Program-made: the position numbers and the translations under genes | Shown: one piece after another, positions 60,658 to 64,000 of the stretch | How the letters are laid out: the number at the start of each line of letters is the position of its first letter | Numbering within the stretch: the first letter of the stretch is position 1 | NCBI GenBank assembly: GCA_938036625.1 | Contig: CALHQH010000045.1 | Coordinates: 1-64,000 of the forward strand | Origin: an uncultured Candidatus Saccharibacteria bacterium | GTDB lineage: Bacteria; Patescibacteriota; Saccharimonadia; Saccharimonadales; Saccharimonadaceae | Direction: 5' to 3' | Length of the DNA stretch: 64,000 nt | Notes under the pieces: model-generated | What the model saw: only the letters and a program-made list of their open reading frames with translations | Databases searched by the model: none | Told to the model about the DNA's origin: nothing

Positions 60658-62442
60658 TTATGGAGTGTCGTTACTTTCATTAGTGAGAAATCCACCACTT
60701 TGTCGCGACCATAATCGTGCATATATACCACCTCTTGCTAGTAACTCGTCATGGCTTCCATCTTCCACAATATGCCCCTCATCAACCACAACAATTCGGT
60801 CTAGCGCTGCGATCGTACTCAGTCGGTGCGCCACCACAATTGACGTTCGTCCCTGCATGAGTGTCTCAAGCGACTGCTGAATCAACGCCTCTGACTCAGA
60901 ATCTAATGCACTAGTCGCTTCGTCGAGCACTAATAGAGGTGCATCCTTGAGAATAGCTCGTGCAATCGCAATCCGCTGTCGCTGCCCACCAGATAGCTTC
61001 ACGCCGCGCTCACCAACTACTGTTTCTAGCTCCTCTGGTAACTGTGTAATAAATTCCCAGGCATGAGCTTGCTTCGCCGCCAGTATAATATCGTCCTGTG
61101 TTGCTTCTGGTCTCCCGTAGGCAATATTCTCCCGAATTGATCGATGAAACAAGAGTGGCTCCTGTGGTACGTACGCAATCTGCTGCCGTAAACTCTCCTG
61201 TGTTACCATCCGAATATCCTGTCCATCGATCAAAATCGCTCCACTGGTTGGATCATAAAATCGCAACAACAACTTCGTCAGTGTTGTCTTGCCTGCACCA
61301 CTGGTGCCGACGAGGCCGAGTTTTTGGTTGGGTTCTATTTGGAGCGAGAAGTCACGAAATAGCACACGATTTGGGTCGTCATCGTGTGCAAAGCTTATAT
61401 GATCAAACGTGATAGCGCCGCGTGAGACATTCAGTGTTGCGTCACTCGTATCAACCAGTTGCGCTGGGGTGTGCAAAATCTCGACCATGGTCTGGGCGTC
61501 GCCGAGGATGCGGTTGTAGTTGCGCATAATACCATTCATATTCCACAGCTCACGCACTGCACTATTTGTGTAGGTGATGATAAGATAAACTGTTGCAACG
61601 GAAATTGTGCTGTGCTGAGCGGCATAAACTGCGAAGACGATAGCACCAATCTTGATGGCAGTATTGACTGTAGAGAAGAAACTGCTTGTGATGATATACG
61701 TACGCATAGTGCTGAGGCCAGCAGTGCGCCAGTTTTCTACTGCCATGGCGAAGCGTTTCTGTTCAAGTATCTCACTACTAGACGATTTAACAGCTAGGAT
61801 GTTTGATACCATATCCGTCAACTGACCACTGATGGTATTACTTGCCTCGGCTTCTTGCTCACTCAAACGAGCGAGTGGCTTAGAGCCAACATAAACCACA
61901 ACGCTAAAGATCACAGAAAAAAGTGCCAAAAACAGTGCATACTGCCACAACATTGTGGCTAAGACGATAATTGATCCGACAAGTGAGATAACCAGTGGCA
62001 TTACCGACCAAATGATTACATCCCAAAAGCGATCGACTGCACCAGCCAGTTTATTCGCTTGGCTCACTAATGATCCACCAAAGCGATTGGCATGGAAGGT
62101 GACACTCTCGTGGCTGAGTTTGGCAAAAATCTTGATATAGAGATCGCGCTGCATTGCCATAGTAAATGGCCACATAATGCGCATCGTCAGGCGCCAACCG
62201 ATTACTTCTGACCAAAGTTGACTCAGTGTATACATAATCACAAGCGGCCACACACCACTACTGTTGTGCAGATGGCCACTTTGGATAATATCGAGTAACC
62301 GTGCAATAATGAGCGGCCCGACAAAAGTACTGACGACAAATGTCGTTGTCGCAACCACCAGTGCTGCTGCACGCTGCCATCGATATGGCTGAGATGTTTG
62401 CCATAATGTACGAAATATGGTACGGCTCGTAGTAGGTTGCAA
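60658..62442 (-). CDS. ABC exporter, fused membrane and ATPase domains
   Basis: 594 aa half-transporter of the MsbA/LmrA type. Six helices lie in about 20-310. The ATPase has GLVGTSGAGKTTLTKLL (Walker A), YVPQEPLLF (Q loop), LSGGQRQRIAIARAI (signature), [12 protein letters not shown] (Walker B) and VVAHRLST (H loop). It works as a dimer exporting lipids, peptides or drugs. Substrate unknown. The start is TTG 62442, supported by GAAGGAG 6 nt upstream with no nearby ATG. A -10 TATAAT is at 62475-62480. Confidence 0.93.
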   Translation of the reverse strand: MQPTTSRTIFRTLWQTSQPYRWQRAAALVVATTTFVVSTFVGPLIIARLLDIIQSGHLHNSSGVWPLVIMYTLSQLWSEVIGWRLTMRIMWPFTMAMQRDLYIKIFAKLSHESVTFHANRFGGSLVSQANKLAGAVDRFWDVIIWSVMPLVISLVGSIIVLATMLWQYALFLALFSVIFSVVVYVGSKPLARLSEQEAEASNTISGQLTDMVSNILAVKSSSSEILEQKRFAMAVENWRTAGLSTMRTYIITSSFFSTVNTAIKIGAIVFAVYAAQHSTISVATVYLIITYTNSAVRELWNMNGIMRNYNRILGDAQTMVEILHTPAQLVDTSDATLNVSRGAITFDHISFAHDDDPNRVLFRDFSLQIEPNQKLGLVGTSGAGKTTLTKLLLRFYDPTSGAILIDGQDIRMVTQESLRQQIAYVPQEPLLFHRSIRENIAYGRPEATQDDIILAAKQAHAWEFITQLPEELETVVGERGVKLSGGQRQRIAIARAILKDAPLLVLDEATSALDSESEALIQQSLETLMQGRTSIVVAHRLSTIAALDRIVVVDEGHIVEDGSHDELLARGGIYARLWSRQSGGFLTNESNDTP

Positions 62443-62474
62443 GATAAACTCCTTCGTTGTATAGACGTATAAAT

Positions 62475-62480
62475 ATTATA
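62475..62480 (-). promoter_or_regulatory. -10 box of the ABC exporter gene
   Basis: TATAAT on the minus strand between the Nudix stop (62483) and the exporter, about 33 nt before TTG 62442. The leader carries an AAGGAG site. Confidence 0.55.
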
Positions 62481-62482
62481 CC

Positions 62483-62968
62483 TTAAAAATACCGTTTCGC
62501 TTGCTGAATCATACATGCTCCAATATCTCCTTGGCTAATGATGCGGTTTACATCATTGATATCAACAAGGGTATGAGCAATGATATCACCACCAGGACCG
62601 TGAGTAAACTCGCCAATTTTCTCGAGCTTTGTATAGACACGAAACTGGTATACGCGCGTGCCATTTGGCTCAAGACAACACTGGTATCCGAGTGGTTGCC
62701 ATTCAATAACGCGCATGTTGCACTCTTCTACCATCTCGCGTGTGATGGTTTGCTCAATTGTCTCCCCAGATTCAGTTTTGCCGCCAGGGAGATTATAGCT
62801 CTTCTTGACCGCATTATAGACGAGCGGAACGGAACCAGCTAAATCACCGATCGTATAGACTTGTTGCCAGGGGAGATCGGGTATAGCAGATTTTTGTCGT
62901 ATAGTACACCAAGAAACAAAAATGGTTTTGCCGCCATACTGAAAGGAAGATGATATATCGTATACCAT
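62483..62968 (-). CDS. Nudix hydrolase
   Basis: 161 aa. The Nudix box LPGGKTESGETIEQTITREM continues VEECNM, with the GX5EX7REXXEE pattern complete. VYNAVKKSYNLPGG precedes it in place of the more usual strand. The substrate is unknown. ATG 62968 is preferred to the in-frame TTG 62974, since TATAAT (62981-62986) lies 12 bp before it. The ABC exporter follows 40 bp downstream with its own promoter. Confidence 0.88.
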   Translation of the reverse strand: MVYDISSSFQYGGKTIFVSWCTIRQKSAIPDLPWQQVYTIGDLAGSVPLVYNAVKKSYNLPGGKTESGETIEQTITREMVEECNMRVIEWQPLGYQCCLEPNGTRVYQFRVYTKLEKIGEFTHGPGGDIIAHTLVDINDVNRIISQGDIGACMIQQAKRYF

Positions 62969-62980
62969 AGACAAAACTAT

Positions 62981-62986
62981 ATTATA
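62981..62986 (-). promoter_or_regulatory. -10 box of the second Nudix gene
   Basis: TATAAT on the minus strand, 12 bp before ATG 62968. The leader would be about 5 nt. Confidence 0.6.
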
Positions 62987-63028
62987 AAACGGAAAAAGAT
63001 AAAATAGCTTTTGATAGCTACTTTAGTG

Positions 63029-63034
63029 TATACT
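63029..63034 (+). promoter_or_regulatory. -10 box of def
   Basis: TG-TATACT ends 12 bp before ATG 63047. The leader would be about 5 nt with no ribosome site. Confidence 0.6.
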
Positions 63035-63046
63035 ATGCACTAGATA

Positions 63047-63595
63047 ATGCGTCAAGAAAAAACACTCCTACCAATCTGTCAAGCGGGCGATCCGGTGTTG
63101 CGCCAGGAAGCAGGGCGGTTGAGCCGCGAAGAGATCACCACACCAGCAGTGCAGCAGCTTATTGCAAATATCAAGCATACCGTGGCAAGTAGAGACTATG
63201 GCGTTGGGCTAGCTGCGCCGCAAGTGGGGCAGGCCGTGGCGCTGAGCGTGATTGCTATCAAGCCGACGCCAAACCGCCCAGACCGCGAGCCATTTGAGCA
63301 GGTTATTATCAATCCATCATACACTGGCATTGGCCAGACAACGGGCATGTGGGAGGGCTGCGCCAGCGGCGATGAGGGGCGGCTCTTTGCGCAGGCGCAG
63401 CGCTACCAACAGATCAATGCTCAGTGGGATGATGAGTGGGGTGAGCATCATACTGCGGTGCTGGATGGCTTTGTTGCTCATGTCTTTCAACACGAAGCTG
63501 ACCACTGTCAGGGTATACTTTTCTTTGACAGAGTGACAGATACGACGACCTACATGACGGCAGCAGAGTATCGCAAGCGCGTCGTGCGGCGGTAA
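63047..63595 (+). CDS. def: Peptide deformylase
   Basis: 182 aa metalloenzyme removing the N-formyl group from new proteins. Motif 1 GVGLAAPQVG is intact. Motif 2 reads EGCASG where EGCLS is usual, keeping the metal Cys. Motif 3 QHEADH keeps both His and the catalytic Glu. Nearly leaderless transcript, so it may be translated by 70S initiation. Confidence 0.95.
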   Translation: MRQEKTLLPICQAGDPVLRQEAGRLSREEITTPAVQQLIANIKHTVASRDYGVGLAAPQVGQAVALSVIAIKPTPNRPDREPFEQVIINPSYTGIGQTTGMWEGCASGDEGRLFAQAQRYQQINAQWDDEWGEHHTAVLDGFVAHVFQHEADHCQGILFFDRVTDTTTYMTAAEYRKRVVRR

Positions 63596-63635
63596 GTTGC
63601 ATTTTTAAGCCCTGCTCCGCTTGCTTCTCTCAAGA

Positions 63636-64000
63636 TCAGTGACTATCCGCCAAAAACGATTGCTTAACTTGCTGGTAGGCGTCGCGGAACGGCACACCTT
63701 TTTCGACTAATTCATTGATTTTGGCAACAGTATAGAGTTCATCGGTCATCGCCTCAGCCAATCGCTTAGTGTTGGCTTCTAGCTCGCTCACGCAAAGCGC
63801 CAAAACCTCTAGCGTATTGAGGGCCGAAGTGAAGGCATCCATGGTGATCTTTTTGGTTAGTTGTAAGTCGCGGTGATAACCACTGCCAGCACCTGTCGAA
63901 ATAGCTTGGAGTTGCAAGGCGTAGTTCGGATAGGCGTGAGCAGTGGCACGCATGATCTCGAAGACGTCGTAGTTACGCTTGTGCGGCATGATGGACGAGC
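63636..64000 (-). CDS. Argininosuccinate lyase-type enzyme, C-terminal part (5' end outside window)
   Basis: The frame is open to the window edge and begins SSIMPHKRN, the signature loop of the fumarase/aspartase superfamily. SGYHRDLQLTK and VAKINELVEKGVPFRDAYQQV resemble the ArgH C-terminus more than adenylosuccinate lyase or fumarase. About 121 residues are visible. ArgH splits argininosuccinate to arginine and fumarate. Whether argG lies beyond the edge is unknown. Convergent with def, with 40 bp between and no clear hairpin. Confidence 0.72.
   Translation of the reverse strand, partial: SSIMPHKRNYDVFEIMRATAHAYPNYALQLQAISTGAGSGYHRDLQLTKKITMDAFTSALNTLEVLALCVSELEANTKRLAEAMTDELYTVAKINELVEKGVPFRDAYQQVKQSFLADSH

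Overview
The window looks like a chromosomal segment of a Candidatus Saccharibacteria (TM7)/Patescibacteria-type bacterium with a compact, moderately GC-rich genome. This rests on gene content: a PilM/FtsA-like ATPase followed by a baseplate-J-like membrane protein, paired DUF348/G5 wall proteins with an Rpf-type domain, a short AlaRS, several lineage-restricted hypothetical proteins and little biosynthesis. A recurring promoter-to-start geometry agrees with it. TGA is used as a normal stop, so code 11 is assumed. The phylum call is inference. I saw no rRNA, tRNA, CRISPR array, transposase or phage gene.

Layout. 1-7.1 kb: an AT-richer surface-polysaccharide cluster (two GT4, a Wzy-like polymerase, a GT2, a polysaccharide pyruvyl transferase, a Wzx-like flippase, VanZ). 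7.1-8.3 kb: non-coding DNA with a candidate structured RNA, then a small membrane protein under an apparent repressor-controlled promoter. 8.3-16 kb: pyruvate kinase, a giant acidic tail-anchored protein, a UvrD/PcrA helicase. 16-22.5 kb: a MurE-like ligase, two secreted DUF348/G5 proteins (Rpf-type and 3D-like), RsmA, a YfiH-like protein, a cupin. 22.5-25.8 kb (minus strand): two paralogous multi-HTH proteins, a 45-aa ORF and an EamA transporter. 26-36.7 kb: a duplicated-domain protein, MetRS, TatD, two hypotheticals, cysteine desulfurase-YdcF-MnmA, a surface protein with an LADTG sorting signal, AlaRS. 37-46 kb: PilM-like, baseplate-J-like, RuvX, MltG, a LysM-CHAP hydrolase, ObgE. 46-64 kb: exonuclease I, GlsB-like, ClpB under a perfect CIRCE element, a Nudix hydrolase with a 5'-nucleotidase, UvrA, a DUF6624-like protein, DedA, bL25, an SDR, a Fur-family regulator with thioredoxin, an ABC exporter, a second Nudix hydrolase, peptide deformylase and a partial ArgH-type lyase.

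How it fits together. Much of the window concerns the envelope: making a pyruvylated polysaccharide, peptidoglycan ligation and cleavage, and anchored surface proteins. The rest is mainly DNA repair and translation upkeep. The most striking global feature is that about twenty genes have a TATAAT-like -10 box ending only 6-12 bp before the start codon and no Shine-Dalgarno. Such transcripts would be leaderless or nearly so. Genes inside operons, and stress or surface genes, instead carry AAGGAG-type sites.
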